A stretch of DNA of 19,914 bases, from NCBI GenBank assembly GCA_002762845.1, contig PCYB01000012.1, forward strand, positions 1 to 19,914, written 5' to 3'. The position numbers were made by a program, and so were the translations under genes. Shown piece after piece: positions 1 through 9,585 of the stretch. Source of the DNA: Candidatus Woesearchaeota archaeon CG10_big_fil_rev_8_21_14_0_10_36_11. GTDB taxonomy: Archaea; Nanobdellota; Nanobdellia; Woesearchaeales; GW2011-AR9. Numbering within the stretch: the first letter of the stretch is position 1; every line of letters starts with the position of its first letter. Under the pieces are notes generated by a model, which saw nothing but the letters and a program-made list of their open reading frames with translations, had not been told where the DNA came from and did no database searches.

Positions 1-92
1 GAAATATTAGCTATTTTCCGTGCTTGATATGTCGTCATCCCCTCATTTTTCCTACGAATTATCTCCAGAATTTTAGTTCTGGTTAGTTTCAT
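1..92 (-). CDS. Partial helix-turn-helix protein (5' end only)
   Basis: The reverse strand opens with ATG at 90-92 and stays open to the window edge, giving 30 complete codons. The visible peptide begins MKLTRTKILEIIRRKNEG and continues MTTYQARKIANI. This has the spacing of an N-terminal helix-turn-helix as found in archaeal transposases, integrases and small regulators (helix, glycine turn, then a recognition-helix-like segment). The rest of the gene lies outside the window, so no family can be assigned. It is divergent from the surface-protein gene starting at 195, and the about 100 bases between them carry that gene's promoter. No convincing TATA box of its own was found. It could also be a chance short open frame. 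Confidence 0.4.
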   Translation of the reverse strand, partial: MKLTRTKILEIIRRKNEGMTTYQARKIANI

Positions 93-120
93 AACCTCAT
101 TATTTTTATCGTAGGGAAAA

Positions 121-137
121 ACTTTCGGGATAACACA
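121..137 (+). promoter_or_regulatory. 17-nt upstream promoter element, copy 1
   Basis: The word ACTTTCGGGATAACACA ends exactly 21 nt before the TATA box of the gene at 195. An identical 17-nt word sits at the same 21-nt distance from the TATA box of rpoL at the other end of the window, in the same orientation relative to the gene. The identity and spacing are seen directly. A role as a transcription-factor site, probably an activator given its position upstream of the BRE, is inferred. Confidence 0.6.
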
Positions 138-150
138 AGACGATAGCAAA

Positions 151-166
151 CGAAAACCTTTATATA
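151..166 (+). promoter_or_regulatory. BRE/TATA promoter of the surface-protein cluster
   Basis: A purine-rich BRE-like stretch (CGAAAACC, 151-158) runs directly into TTTATATA (159-166). By the usual archaeal spacing of about 26 nt from the TATA centre, transcription should start near 188, leaving a leader of only a few nucleotides before the ATG at 195. No other promoter of this quality was found before 8207, so it may drive the whole four-gene surface cluster. Confidence 0.65.
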
Positions 167-194
167 CCCTACTTCTTTTCTTTCTCGTGATACG

Positions 195-2522
195 ATGGAA
201 GTAAAAAAGGGGAGCAAATCTAGTACTAGTTCTACAACTTTTCACGCTATAAACAAACGTGGTCAGATAACAGTTTTTATCATTATTGGAATAATTATCT
301 TGTTCGTCACAGCAGGCATTTTGTTTGTCACAAAGATGGTTATCAAAGAAGATGTTACGGCAGAGGGTGAATATGTGCGTGAAGACGTTCCCTTAGAATT
401 TCATCCAATTCAAACATATACCGAAAACTGCCTTCTTCAGGTTGCAACACGCGGCCTCAACATCCTTGGCGAACAGGGCGGGTACATTTACCCTGAATTA
501 GTGGGCGACTTTTCAGTTACTGATCCAACAAACTCTGTAGGGATTAACATTCAACCGGCGCGGGTTCCCTACTGGTACTATAACAAAGAAGAAAATAATG
601 ACAAACTCGTTACATTTGCATCCGGGAAACCGCCATTGTATATGGAAGATGATACTGAACTGAGCGTTGAAGCGCAACTAAGTAGGTATGTTGAAGAAAA
701 AATTGATGATTGCCTTGTTCAGTACGAACCGTTTGCATGGCAAGGTTTTAGGGTAGAAGCCGGCGAATCACGTGCTGACGTTTCTGTTGCACCTAGTGCA
801 GTTCAGTTCTTATTAACGAAACGGTTGAGCGTGAAGAAAGATACTGCAGAACGTACAATGGAACGTTTTTCGGTATCCGTACCGTTACAATTACAAAAGT
901 ATTATGAAGTTGCAGCTGCAATAACAGACGCGCAACAAAATTATAGTTTTTTAGAATTGCAGGGTATTAATCTGATAGAAATGTATGCTGGTGCATCTCC
1001 TGAAAAATTACCACCAACGTACGATGTCCAGTTTGATTTTGTTGGTGTACAATGGACAACGCCTGACGTTGAACAAAAATTTAAGTCATTATTAGCAACA
1101 CATGTTCCCATGCTGCGCTTTTTTGGCAGTGATAATATGTTTGATTATGTGTTTCCCTCATCGCGATTAAGTGATACGTTCCAGTCAGTTTATGACAATT
1201 TTATAGTTCCTGTTGAATGGGACAATCCTGGCGTGTCTGTCAGGTTCAACTATTTTAACTGGCCACTTTATTTCCATCTTACGGAAAGTGGGACTGTAAA
1301 ACCGCAAGAATTGTTTTTTAGTAACCCGTTAGGATTTCCACCGTTCATGCTTGCAATGCAAAAGTATCGTACACAGTATGATACAAGTTACCCAATCCTT
1401 GTTACAATTGAGGACGAACAAGCACTTGATGGTGAAGGATACACGTTCAATTTTGCACTTGAAGCAAACTTACGTAACAATTGGGCAGTAGAAGATGGTG
1501 GTACAACAGTATCTCTTGCAGGAGTTGCAAAACCGTTAATATGCGATGAAAATAAACGAAACACTGAACTTGTACGATTGGTTGTTGTTGATAGTTATAC
1601 ATTTGAACCAGTTGATACTGTTCGTATTGGATTAACTATCCCTGAAGAAACTGAATGTTTAATTGGCGTGACGGACGAACAGGGAACACTAGAAACTCCG
1701 TACCCGCTCGTAACGGGCGGCGTTCTTAATTTTATGAAAGAAGAGTACCTTACAAACTTTTATCCTATTGACACATATAACTTTCAGGACGAACCTGGAA
1801 TTATAGGATATGCTATTGGCCAACCTGAAAATGTTATACCACTCCACAAAAAAGTGACGGTTCCTGTAACGGTTAAGAAGGTTCCTGTACAGAAATGTAT
1901 TGATGATACGTGTTTCTTTGCAGGTTCATTATTTTCTCCAGAGCCGATTATTACATACAGACCTGAAACGCTAGATTCTGACCATTCATGGGTTTTAACG
2001 GGAGCAAAGAAGCCGCTTGATGAAACAGAAACGGCAACTGTTTTCCTTGAACGTGTTCGCGATACTGTTCCTGGCGTGTTCAACTCAGCATTCCAAGCTG
2101 CAATAACCATTACGGGTGAAGAAACACAAAATGTTGAACTTGTTCCAGGCGTGTATAAAGTTACAGGAACAGTTCTTCTAAACGATGTTGTCCGGATACC
2201 AGAAGAACGGCGGTGTATTAAAGTTGAAGTTATTCCCCATGTCTGGGAAGAATCGGAATGTTTTACAATCGATGAAATTAGTTTAAATGCATTCGTGTCA
2301 AGTCAGATCGAATGGAACACGGAAAGCACATATATTACACTAACGCCTGAACAGTTGTATGGATCACAAGGAATAATATTATATTTACCGGTACATGAAA
2401 TCTTAGACGTACCAGAAGAACAACACGTACGTGTCATGGAAGATCTTAACGTTATGGCTGAGTTAACAAACATTTCACGACAACCGTCAATACGGCGGAT
2501 GTTACAACCAACATTGACATGA
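195..2522 (+). CDS. Membrane-anchored surface protein with pilin-like N-terminus
   Basis: A 775-residue protein of unrecognised function. Residues 1-21 are basic and Ser/Thr-rich, followed by KRGQITVFIIIGIII and a single hydrophobic helix to about residue 46. The rest is hydrophilic and mainly beta-like, so it is expected outside the cell. The K-R-G-Q junction just before the helix resembles archaeal class III (prepilin-type) signal peptides, in which processing leaves Gln or Gly ahead of the helix. Similar 'GQ(I/V)T(V/I)FIIIGI' starts are common in DPANN membrane proteins, where processing is unproven. A CIDDTC pair lies near residue 565. The ATG fits the TATA box at 159-166. Three further envelope genes follow on the same strand, suggesting a common surface structure. 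Confidence 0.75.
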   Translation: MEVKKGSKSSTSSTTFHAINKRGQITVFIIIGIIILFVTAGILFVTKMVIKEDVTAEGEYVREDVPLEFHPIQTYTENCLLQVATRGLNILGEQGGYIYPELVGDFSVTDPTNSVGINIQPARVPYWYYNKEENNDKLVTFASGKPPLYMEDDTELSVEAQLSRYVEEKIDDCLVQYEPFAWQGFRVEAGESRADVSVAPSAVQFLLTKRLSVKKDTAERTMERFSVSVPLQLQKYYEVAAAITDAQQNYSFLELQGINLIEMYAGASPEKLPPTYDVQFDFVGVQWTTPDVEQKFKSLLATHVPMLRFFGSDNMFDYVFPSSRLSDTFQSVYDNFIVPVEWDNPGVSVRFNYFNWPLYFHLTESGTVKPQELFFSNPLGFPPFMLAMQKYRTQYDTSYPILVTIEDEQALDGEGYTFNFALEANLRNNWAVEDGGTTVSLAGVAKPLICDENKRNTELVRLVVVDSYTFEPVDTVRIGLTIPEETECLIGVTDEQGTLETPYPLVTGGVLNFMKEEYLTNFYPIDTYNFQDEPGIIGYAIGQPENVIPLHKKVTVPVTVKKVPVQKCIDDTCFFAGSLFSPEPIITYRPETLDSDHSWVLTGAKKPLDETETATVFLERVRDTVPGVFNSAFQAAITITGEETQNVELVPGVYKVTGTVLLNDVVRIPEERRCIKVEVIPHVWEESECFTIDEISLNAFVSSQIEWNTESTYITLTPEQLYGSQGIILYLPVHEILDVPEEQHVRVMEDLNVMAELTNISRQPSIRRMLQPTLT

Positions 2523-2599
2523 ATGAAGAATAAATACAAAAAATGAATACCAAAAATAAAAAATAAACATTGACTACACGCTGAAAATATAAGAATACA

Positions 2600-5500
2600 A
2601 TGAAACAAAAAACAATATGGAACGGCGCAGGACTGTTTATGATTATGCTAGTCCTTCTCATGCCGTTCTATTCCGCAAGTGCACTTGCAACGTACGTTTC
2701 TGTGACGCAAAGTCATGGTACTGCAAACATTGACGGATTTTTAGATGTTGATGGTGATACATGGACAGTTGAAGCTGTTATTACTGATGCTCCTGCCGAA
2801 GTCGTACCTGAGAATGTTAAGCTCGTTGTAGGATCTCGTGACGCACAGTTTGAATCATGTAGCAGTACAGATCTTGGTACGATATGTACCTATGCGAGTC
2901 CTCTTGAGGATGGCATACCCGAAAATACGTATCCTTTCCATGTTGTGTACGAGAATGTTGATATTAACGGTGTTACTCAAACTGTTCGCTCAGTAACGAA
3001 CTCAGTTACTGCTGATGGTAGTTCTCCTTCTATAACGTTCCGTAACGGTGACGTCTCACAAAATGTTGATGGTACTGTTGATATTACATTTTCAGTAACA
3101 GATAGAGTATCAACTCTTCCTGCTGTTGGTTTACAGAGTGTCGAAATTGTTGATGCCGATACCGGAACAGTATTACAAACAATGGTTTTTGATGAAAGTG
3201 ATGAAGAGTTTTTGTATAATGGTAAGTTAGAGGCTGAACTTACAGGCGCTGAAACAAAACATATTAAAATTCGTGCTTCTGATATTCTGGGTCATGAAAC
3301 GACAAGCGTTCCTGTTTCATTTAAAGTTGATTATGTTGCTCCTGTTATTCAAAAGGAAACGTTAAATTTTACGTCATTTGGAAGGTTCATTGGTGAAACA
3401 AGTGCACGGTCAAACATTGTTCTTGATATAACAGATACAAGTAATGCTATTACAGTAACGGCAACTTCGGCTGATGCAGATTTAGATAATGATATCGCTA
3501 CGTGTGTTCCAAAAATAACTAATGAGGAACGCGTTTATACATGTACATGGAAAGATGTACTTATATTTGCTCGTGAGACAATTACACTTTCTATCACTGC
3601 TGAAGATAAATTTGGTAATTCTGTGACGGAAAGTGTTCCTACAACGTTTGTTCCCGATACTGATGCACCCATAGTTACATTCTTTGGGACAAACAGGGTG
3701 TATAATGATCAGACGTATGCTCGTTCTGGTGATACCAAAGTTATACTTATCGTCCAAGAACAAGGTTCCGGCATAACACAAGATACTATTATCGCCGATG
3801 TAAGTTCACTTGGCGGTTCTTCTAACGCACACCCAACTGAGTGTGGTTCGGTTGAAGGAACGTACATTTGTTATTGGGACATTTCAAGCACATCTCTTAC
3901 AGGAAAAACAACGGCAAAGATTTATTTGGTTCGGTTTGAGGATGGTGTTGGGAATGAAGGTGTAAAACCGTCTGCTGATATTGTTGTTGATACTGTAAAA
4001 CCTGTTGTCATTGGAGATGTTGGACTGTTTGGCGTTTCTAACGGCCAGGAAAAGGAGTATGTGCAAAGTAATGATGAACTGATGATTAAAGTTCAAGTTC
4101 AAGATAGGAACGGTGTACGCATCCTTGCCGACATGAATAATGTTATTATGGACGCAAAAACCGAATATCCTGCAGGAGAATTTACTGAAGATGGTTGGGC
4201 AGAATTTACTGAAGAAAGTTGTGAACGAGCAGAAGATGACGTAACTGTTTGGGACTGTACACTTCTTACAAAACCTGTCAAAAGCGGCTATGATAAAGTC
4301 AATTTTAAGTTAGTAGTGGAAGATACTGCGGGAAATAAAGGGTATGATAAAAGTATCTCGTTTGAATTGTTAGGGTTGGATGAAGAAATAGCCCCCGATT
4401 ATTGGCAGGTGGAAGGTGTAAATCTTTTAGTTAAATTTATTGACATCTCATCGACAGAACTTGCACCGTTACGTATGCCCGTTACTGTTGAACTTTCTGC
4501 AGGTCAGAACGTTGAACTGTTACAGATGGAACCTTTAACGTGTGACGGTGGAGATGAAGCGCCCGTTATTAGTAATATCTTTATGTACGGTGCGTCCATT
4601 GAAGGATCAAACACTGCAAAGCCAACATTATTACTTGAGTTTGAACAGTTTGACGGTCTCGAATATTTTAATGTTGAAGAGAATGAAGATGTTGCAGAAT
4701 TTCCGCGAGAGTATAATTGCACCATTCAAATTTATTCACGGATTGACAAGAACGCATTATTATCTGCTGAGATGCAAAACGTTCCTGTTACGGTTAAATT
4801 TGCATTATCTGAATTGGGTGCACAGGATCAAGCATTACAAGATAAGATTGATGATGCACGTGACGTTGCAATGAACAAAGGATGGTCATGGACAAACGAG
4901 TTACTTACTGTTCTTGACTGGATAGGATTTGTAAACAATCTCATTGTAAAACCGTTAATTTCAATACTTGAAGCAATTGATATCATTAAATTGGCGTTGG
5001 AAACACCATCAAAAACTATTTTACTGAATGCACCTGCGACAAGCGCATGTGTTGGTCTAGCGAGTGGATCAGGAACACTGTCTGGAGTTACGTCATTTAT
5101 TCAAGGAGTTACAGGAATATTAACATGTAATGAACAAGCATTTGGTTTCTTAGGAGAATGGCACGGAAAAGTCTTAGATTGGTACAATTACCTTGCTCTT
5201 GATTTAGCACAGGAAGGTATTGCAACAGGATTCGTGACGGAACCTCGTCAAGTACGAAGTATTCAAGATAATTTTTTAGTATCTGTTGTAGGCCTATGTC
5301 TTCCAGGAGTTATTAGAAATTTAGACGAAATGCGTCAGATAGCATGTAGAAAAGTATATTGTCTTGAAACAGAAGTTAAATCTGCGGGCGTTCCTGTGAG
5401 TGTCTGTGAACAGCTCGAATCACAAATGGTATGTAAATACGTTACGGGAGAAGTGTTAGAATTCCTTCCCTGGGTACGTGGCATAGATGTCATATTACAA

Positions 5501-5713
5501 ACATTAAAAAGAGCATTACAGGACTGGGTTGGTTTTTTAACTCATGTTCCAACAGCAGTGTGTGGAATTATTTGTCCTACGAGTCCAGCAGGTGCAGGAA
5601 TTTGTAACGGAGTTCAAGTCGTTGAAAAATTGGTAGATGTACTTAGCAGTGTTACAAGTGCATTAGAATCAAAAAGTGCCATAGGTAAATCATATTGCAG
5701 TTTGATAGAATGA
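2600..5713 (+). CDS. Large secreted protein with Ig-like repeats
   Basis: A 1037-residue protein with a clear Sec signal peptide: basic start, hydrophobic core at about residues 10-25, and likely cleavage after SALA (residue 30). Three similar junctions, VDYVAPVI (about 242), PDTDAPIV (about 352) and VDTVKPVV (about 461), recur about every 110 residues and mark tandem beta-sandwich (Ig/cadherin-like) repeats, as in adhesins and cell-surface proteins. From about residue 740 onward it changes to a more helical, partly hydrophobic, cysteine-containing region, so the C-terminus may be membrane-associated or disulfide-bonded. The gene follows its neighbour by 77 bases that are A-rich and contain weak TATA-like runs. 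It shares its TGA with the ATG of the next gene. The specific function is unknown. Confidence 0.75.
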   Translation: MKQKTIWNGAGLFMIMLVLLMPFYSASALATYVSVTQSHGTANIDGFLDVDGDTWTVEAVITDAPAEVVPENVKLVVGSRDAQFESCSSTDLGTICTYASPLEDGIPENTYPFHVVYENVDINGVTQTVRSVTNSVTADGSSPSITFRNGDVSQNVDGTVDITFSVTDRVSTLPAVGLQSVEIVDADTGTVLQTMVFDESDEEFLYNGKLEAELTGAETKHIKIRASDILGHETTSVPVSFKVDYVAPVIQKETLNFTSFGRFIGETSARSNIVLDITDTSNAITVTATSADADLDNDIATCVPKITNEERVYTCTWKDVLIFARETITLSITAEDKFGNSVTESVPTTFVPDTDAPIVTFFGTNRVYNDQTYARSGDTKVILIVQEQGSGITQDTIIADVSSLGGSSNAHPTECGSVEGTYICYWDISSTSLTGKTTAKIYLVRFEDGVGNEGVKPSADIVVDTVKPVVIGDVGLFGVSNGQEKEYVQSNDELMIKVQVQDRNGVRILADMNNVIMDAKTEYPAGEFTEDGWAEFTEESCERAEDDVTVWDCTLLTKPVKSGYDKVNFKLVVEDTAGNKGYDKSISFELLGLDEEIAPDYWQVEGVNLLVKFIDISSTELAPLRMPVTVELSAGQNVELLQMEPLTCDGGDEAPVISNIFMYGASIEGSNTAKPTLLLEFEQFDGLEYFNVEENEDVAEFPREYNCTIQIYSRIDKNALLSAEMQNVPVTVKFALSELGAQDQALQDKIDDARDVAMNKGWSWTNELLTVLDWIGFVNNLIVKPLISILEAIDIIKLALETPSKTILLNAPATSACVGLASGSGTLSGVTSFIQGVTGILTCNEQAFGFLGEWHGKVLDWYNYLALDLAQEGIATGFVTEPRQVRSIQDNFLVSVVGLCLPGVIRNLDEMRQIACRKVYCLETEVKSAGVPVSVCEQLESQMVCKYVTGEVLEFLPWVRGIDVILQTLKRALQDWVGFLTHVPTAVCGIICPTSPAGAGICNGVQVVEKLVDVLSSVTSALESKSAIGKSYCSLIE

Positions 5714-8217
5714 CAATGAAAAAAATGATGGGTATACTTGTACTTTTGGTTTTTCTACTTGATAGTATGGTTATCGCAGAAGAGGTTGTAGATGATCAAC
5801 CATGTACAAGTTTCATGGAAAAAGTATGGTGTTTCTTATGGGGCAACCCTGATAATCGTGCTGGTATGAGTTGGTTCGACAGAAGTGATGCGGTGGTTGG
5901 ATCATCAAGTGTTCTTCTTGAATATGATGAAGGTTTGGGAACTCAAACAGATCCATACATTGTTGATGTACGAATGGGATATTCTAACCAAGTTCAGTTG
6001 AAAAAAGTATATGGTTGGTATCAACTAAGAGATGTTGAAACTGGTGAACGTATTGGAAAGAAGTTTGCAAGTGGAAAATATGATGTTGGTGGAGTTTATA
6101 TTTATGATTATGACGATACAAATACAAAAGTATATCCTTTAATTGACGGAAAAGAAACAGTACAGAAATACGTTTTTGACATAGAACAAAGTGGCCAGGG
6201 CGAGTATGTAACATATATACAAGGAGAAGTTCCTGAATATAAATATAAATCTTACTTTCCACCAGATTCTGAAGAAGGAGATGAAGGTGTTGCACCATTT
6301 ACACCACATGAATCACAAACAGCTGTTCCTCGAGAAGAACCTATTGCACCTGTTGTTGAGAAGACACCTGAACTTGAAGTTGTTTCTGAAGAAGAACCTG
6401 TACTGGAAATAGAAATTGTTGAAGAACCTTCTTCTCAGGTCACAGAATCAACACCGCCAATATTGCCGCAATTGCCTGAAAGAATAAAAGATGATGGTGG
6501 TGATGTATGGGTAAGAATGAGTTCATCCATTACAGAAGATCGATATATGCTCGTTAATCCAATTGACCAAGATAGTTATTTAATCGGAAGAGTTGAAGGT
6601 GGAACAATAATGAGGATTTCTGAACAGCACGGTACTGGTTGGGATGATATTAACTTGGTTAATCAACTGGTTACTCTTCATCCAAACAGTGTCGATGAAC
6701 TTGCACGTCTTTCTCCGACGTACAGTCCGCCGGTTGCGTCCGTTGCAGAACCTTTCCCTTCTGTTGGACAAGCTGCTGGTAGTGATAATCATCCGATTGT
6801 AAAGATTGCTAACGTTATAGTGGATGTAGGGACGATTCTGGTTGGGCCTGGTGGAGTTAAAGCAACAATTCTTTCTATTGATGGTGCGGGAGTTATTTAT
6901 ATCGACGGTGATACAGAGATTAGACAAAGTCAGAGAAGAGATTATACAGTGGACTCTTCTCCACAACCAACTGCTCCAGCTCCTGCTGTTGCTCCTCCTG
7001 CACCTGGTGCTGCTACAGATACTTCTCCACAAACATTAACAGATACAAGTGACGGTGAATGGGTTAAACAAGAAGATGGCAGATACAAAAGGACTAGGGA
7101 AGGGGGTAGATATATAATCGCCGAATATGATCCCTCAAAAAAAGTTTTAGTACAAGTTGAAGACCAGGAAGGACAGATTCCTGTAATTCAAAGGGGAGAA
7201 ATACGAGTTACTTCTGGAATAGGTGCACCTGCTGACGATGCCGGATCAGATTCTGGAGAACCGGCTTCAGTTCTTCCCTCTGAATCTTTTTGCACAGAAG
7301 CATATGGTATGTCATGTGCAGAATACCAAGCAAAAAGTCAAAAAGAGCTTAAGCAAAAACACGAAAGTCAAGCACTTAAACTTGGTCAAACAAAAGAACA
7401 AATACAATCACGTGGCTTTTTTCAATTTCCAAGTATGCGATATCTTGGGAGTAAAATGATTACGTGGATGGATTATAAAACATGGATGCAGGACGTAGAC
7501 CGATTCTTTGCAGCGAACTATTTAGGATTAGATTATTGGTCGTCAGGTTTGTGCGAAAGTTTTGGATACGATGTTGACGAACCTGCAGGCGTATCACTTA
7601 TAGAAACGCAGTCTGGAACATTTCAAGTAGTTGCACATATTGAAGCGGAAAAGTCGGTTGCGGGTGCAATGCCGTGTGATGAAGATGCTAAATGTCCTGC
7701 CGAGTTAGAATGTAAAAAAGATGGGCTCTGTTACGAAGAAGGAAAAGAGACGCCGAAAGAATCATACTTTTATAAAATAAGTTGGGGCGTAACTGCACCA
7801 CGAGATGAAGAGTGGACAGCACAAATTGATGAGGATAAACAACCCGTAATGTTTAATATACAACTTAAAGGAATGAAAGATGTGTGGATATTCGCAAGTA
7901 ATAATACAGGAATCGCAGACGAAAATTCTATTGGTCTTGACAATGGCGAGAGAAGCAGCCAGTATTACCCTGAACTTATTGTTGACTACTCAATATACAA
8001 CTTTGATGAAATTTGTGTCATCTGGGGAGATAATAAGCCGAAGACGTTGGCAAATAGTATGTGGGGTGGCGGCGGTGGAGCCGATTCATTAAAAGAAATA
8101 GGAAACAGATGTAATACAATCGTAACGGCAAAAGCAATATCTATCGATAAAGTAAAAGGAACATCAAGTGTCCATGACGATGAAAGCGGGTCGTACTGTG
8201 GACTAAATGGTTGTTAA
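5710..8217 (+). CDS. Secreted modular protein, translationally coupled
   Basis: An 835-residue protein when read from the ATG at 5710, whose ATGA overlaps the stop of the preceding gene. The frame extends upstream to an ATG at 5695, but the 5710 or 5716 start gives a better signal peptide (MKKMMGILVLLVFLLDSMVIA, likely cut near residue 23). Small globular segments are joined by linkers: a Glu/Pro-rich stretch at about 180-255 and a Pro/Ala-rich stretch at about 415-445. A compact cysteine cluster (CDEDAKCPAELECKKDGLC) sits near 650-680, and the C-terminus has a glycine run (WGGGGGA) and two late cysteines. I recognise no enzyme motif. The start-stop overlap implies coupled synthesis with the Ig-repeat protein, so the two probably work together at the cell surface. 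Confidence 0.75.
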   Translation: MTMKKMMGILVLLVFLLDSMVIAEEVVDDQPCTSFMEKVWCFLWGNPDNRAGMSWFDRSDAVVGSSSVLLEYDEGLGTQTDPYIVDVRMGYSNQVQLKKVYGWYQLRDVETGERIGKKFASGKYDVGGVYIYDYDDTNTKVYPLIDGKETVQKYVFDIEQSGQGEYVTYIQGEVPEYKYKSYFPPDSEEGDEGVAPFTPHESQTAVPREEPIAPVVEKTPELEVVSEEEPVLEIEIVEEPSSQVTESTPPILPQLPERIKDDGGDVWVRMSSSITEDRYMLVNPIDQDSYLIGRVEGGTIMRISEQHGTGWDDINLVNQLVTLHPNSVDELARLSPTYSPPVASVAEPFPSVGQAAGSDNHPIVKIANVIVDVGTILVGPGGVKATILSIDGAGVIYIDGDTEIRQSQRRDYTVDSSPQPTAPAPAVAPPAPGAATDTSPQTLTDTSDGEWVKQEDGRYKRTREGGRYIIAEYDPSKKVLVQVEDQEGQIPVIQRGEIRVTSGIGAPADDAGSDSGEPASVLPSESFCTEAYGMSCAEYQAKSQKELKQKHESQALKLGQTKEQIQSRGFFQFPSMRYLGSKMITWMDYKTWMQDVDRFFAANYLGLDYWSSGLCESFGYDVDEPAGVSLIETQSGTFQVVAHIEAEKSVAGAMPCDEDAKCPAELECKKDGLCYEEGKETPKESYFYKISWGVTAPRDEEWTAQIDEDKQPVMFNIQLKGMKDVWIFASNNTGIADENSIGLDNGERSSQYYPELIVDYSIYNFDEICVIWGDNKPKTLANSMWGGGGGADSLKEIGNRCNTIVTAKAISIDKVKGTSSVHDDESGSYCGLNGC

Positions 8218-8989
8218 AATGATTAAAAAGTATATCAATTCATTGAAACAAACAAAAATCTTAAAGGGATTCTTTGTAGATATACTTTTTGGTCTTGCAT
8301 TATTTATCATTTCTGGTGTTGTTGCATTTCTGTTACAAAAAAAAAGTGGTACGTTACAGAACGTTTCATTACAGAATCTTAAAGAGCAGTTATTATCGTC
8401 GCCCGAAATTGCACAGGCACTTATAACAGATTTACGGTCTTTCCTTGTTATTCTTATCATTGGCATTCTTGTGTTAACTGTTGGTTCACTTCTACTCTTC
8501 TCACTCACACGATCGCTTATCTGGAACAATTTACTGAAAAAGAAAAGTTCTAAAAAGAATTATTGGCGATGGAACATATTTCTCGTTCTTGTGCCGTTTC
8601 ATTTGTTACCATACTTCATACTTTACTTCTTTGTGAAAAGTATCATAAATGTACTTTTTTCATCATCAACATTTCTTACAGTGATTAACGCATTTCTAAC
8701 CATAGCGCTCTTTATTATCTTCCCAATACTCCTTTTCATATTAATGTATTCTTTTACACAAGAATATAAAGTGTGGAAATCATTCGCAACCACCTACGAA
8801 TTAATTAAACAGAAATGGTCAAAAATTAAGTGCCTGTACCTCTTCGCATTGGGAACAGCAGTTGTACTTAATTGTATACTATTTATAACAGAGAAATTTA
8901 TATCAGTATCAATCATAACAGGAATACTTTTTATTCTGTACCTAGCATGGCTGCGAGTATATGTCGTGCAAACACTTAACTCTTCTTAA
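8207..8989 (+). CDS. Polytopic membrane protein, six helices
   Basis: A 260-residue integral membrane protein of unknown family. Hydrophobic segments fall at about residues 21-43, 79-101, 123-150, 155-183, 209-227 and 232-254, joined by short Lys-rich loops. The longest soluble part, between the first two helices, is about 35 residues. The ATG at 8207 overlaps the end of the preceding gene by 11 bases; an in-frame ATG at 8219 is an alternative just past the stop. Its position last in a run of three exported proteins suggests it anchors or exports them, but nothing in the sequence proves this. Its 3' end overlaps the 3' end of rpoN on the other strand by 14 bases. Confidence 0.7.
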   Translation: MVVKMIKKYINSLKQTKILKGFFVDILFGLALFIISGVVAFLLQKKSGTLQNVSLQNLKEQLLSSPEIAQALITDLRSFLVILIIGILVLTVGSLLLFSLTRSLIWNNLLKKKSSKKNYWRWNIFLVLVPFHLLPYFILYFFVKSIINVLFSSSTFLTVINAFLTIALFIIFPILLFILMYSFTQEYKVWKSFATTYELIKQKWSKIKCLYLFALGTAVVLNCILFITEKFISVSIITGILFILYLAWLRVYVVQTLNSS

Positions 8990-9173
8990 ACTCACCAGCA
9001 ATATCTATAAGGTCAACGTGGCCCAAAAAAAGTGCTCTGCAACAGAACCGTTCTAATCCTAAAGAATCAAGAATCTTCTTAGTATTCTCGTCTTTATCCT
9101 TTCGCTCATTGAATTCTTCCCAAAGGTGACCTACAGGTTTCCCACAGGAAAAACAACGTATTGGAATTATCAT
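8976..9173 (-). CDS. rpoN: DNA-directed RNA polymerase subunit N (Rpo10)
   Basis: A 65-residue protein matching the archaeal Rpo10/eukaryotic Rpb10 family in length and motifs. It starts MIIPIRCFSCGKPVGHLWEE with Cys7 and Cys10, and has the adjacent pair Cys44-Cys45 in ERFCCRALFLGHVDLID. These four cysteines bind the structural zinc that helps assemble the Rpo3/Rpo11 platform of RNA polymerase. It is the last gene of the ribosomal operon in this window. RpoK, which often follows in archaea, is absent because the next gene is convergent. The stop codon lies inside the 3' end of the membrane-protein gene on the + strand. Confidence 0.97.
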   Translation of the reverse strand: MIIPIRCFSCGKPVGHLWEEFNERKDKDENTKKILDSLGLERFCCRALFLGHVDLIDIAGEFKKS

Positions 9174-9186
9174 TTTTTGTGTCCTC

Positions 9187-9585
9187 TTATCGGTAACTTT
9201 TCTGTCTTTTAGCTCGTGCTTTTGAATCGTTCGGCTTACATACTTCTTTCAATCTAACGTCTGCAACAAGTAATAATCTATCATACTCTGTAAAATCTTT
9301 CTTAAGTTTTGAGTCGTACTGGACAAGTGCACGTGCAATTGCAAGTCGAATAGCGTCTGCCTGGCCGTTCATCCCGCCACCGTTAACAGTAATATCCAAA
9401 TCAACATTTTTTGCCTTTGCACCTGCTAACACAAGAGGTTCACTAATACGTAACCGCGAAACGTCATTCCCGTACTGTTCAATTCTCTGATTGTTAATTA
9501 TAACGTTCCCTTTCCCTTCAGGATATAATACTGCTCGCGCAACAGCTTGTTTCCGTGATCCTTTTGCGTGAATTATATTTTTCAT
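9187..9585 (-). CDS. rps9: Small ribosomal subunit protein uS9
   Basis: A 132-residue uS9. Its start, NIIHAKGSRKQAVARAVLYP, is the usual archaeal N-terminus. The central VNGGGMNGQADAIRLAIARAL segment is the conserved glycine-rich family motif. The C-terminus, KARAKRQKSYR, is the basic tail that reaches the P-site tRNA in the 30S subunit. The ATG overlaps the stop of uL13 by four bases, which fits translational coupling, and rpoN follows after 13 bases. No anomaly seen. Confidence 0.97.
   Translation of the reverse strand: MKNIIHAKGSRKQAVARAVLYPEGKGNVIINNQRIEQYGNDVSRLRISEPLVLAGAKAKNVDLDITVNGGGMNGQADAIRLAIARALVQYDSKLKKDFTEYDRLLLVADVRLKEVCKPNDSKARAKRQKSYR

Noticed and set aside
1784..2110. Minus-strand open frame inside the first surface gene
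   Set aside because: Antisense shadow of a well-supported coding region, with no domain or promoter.
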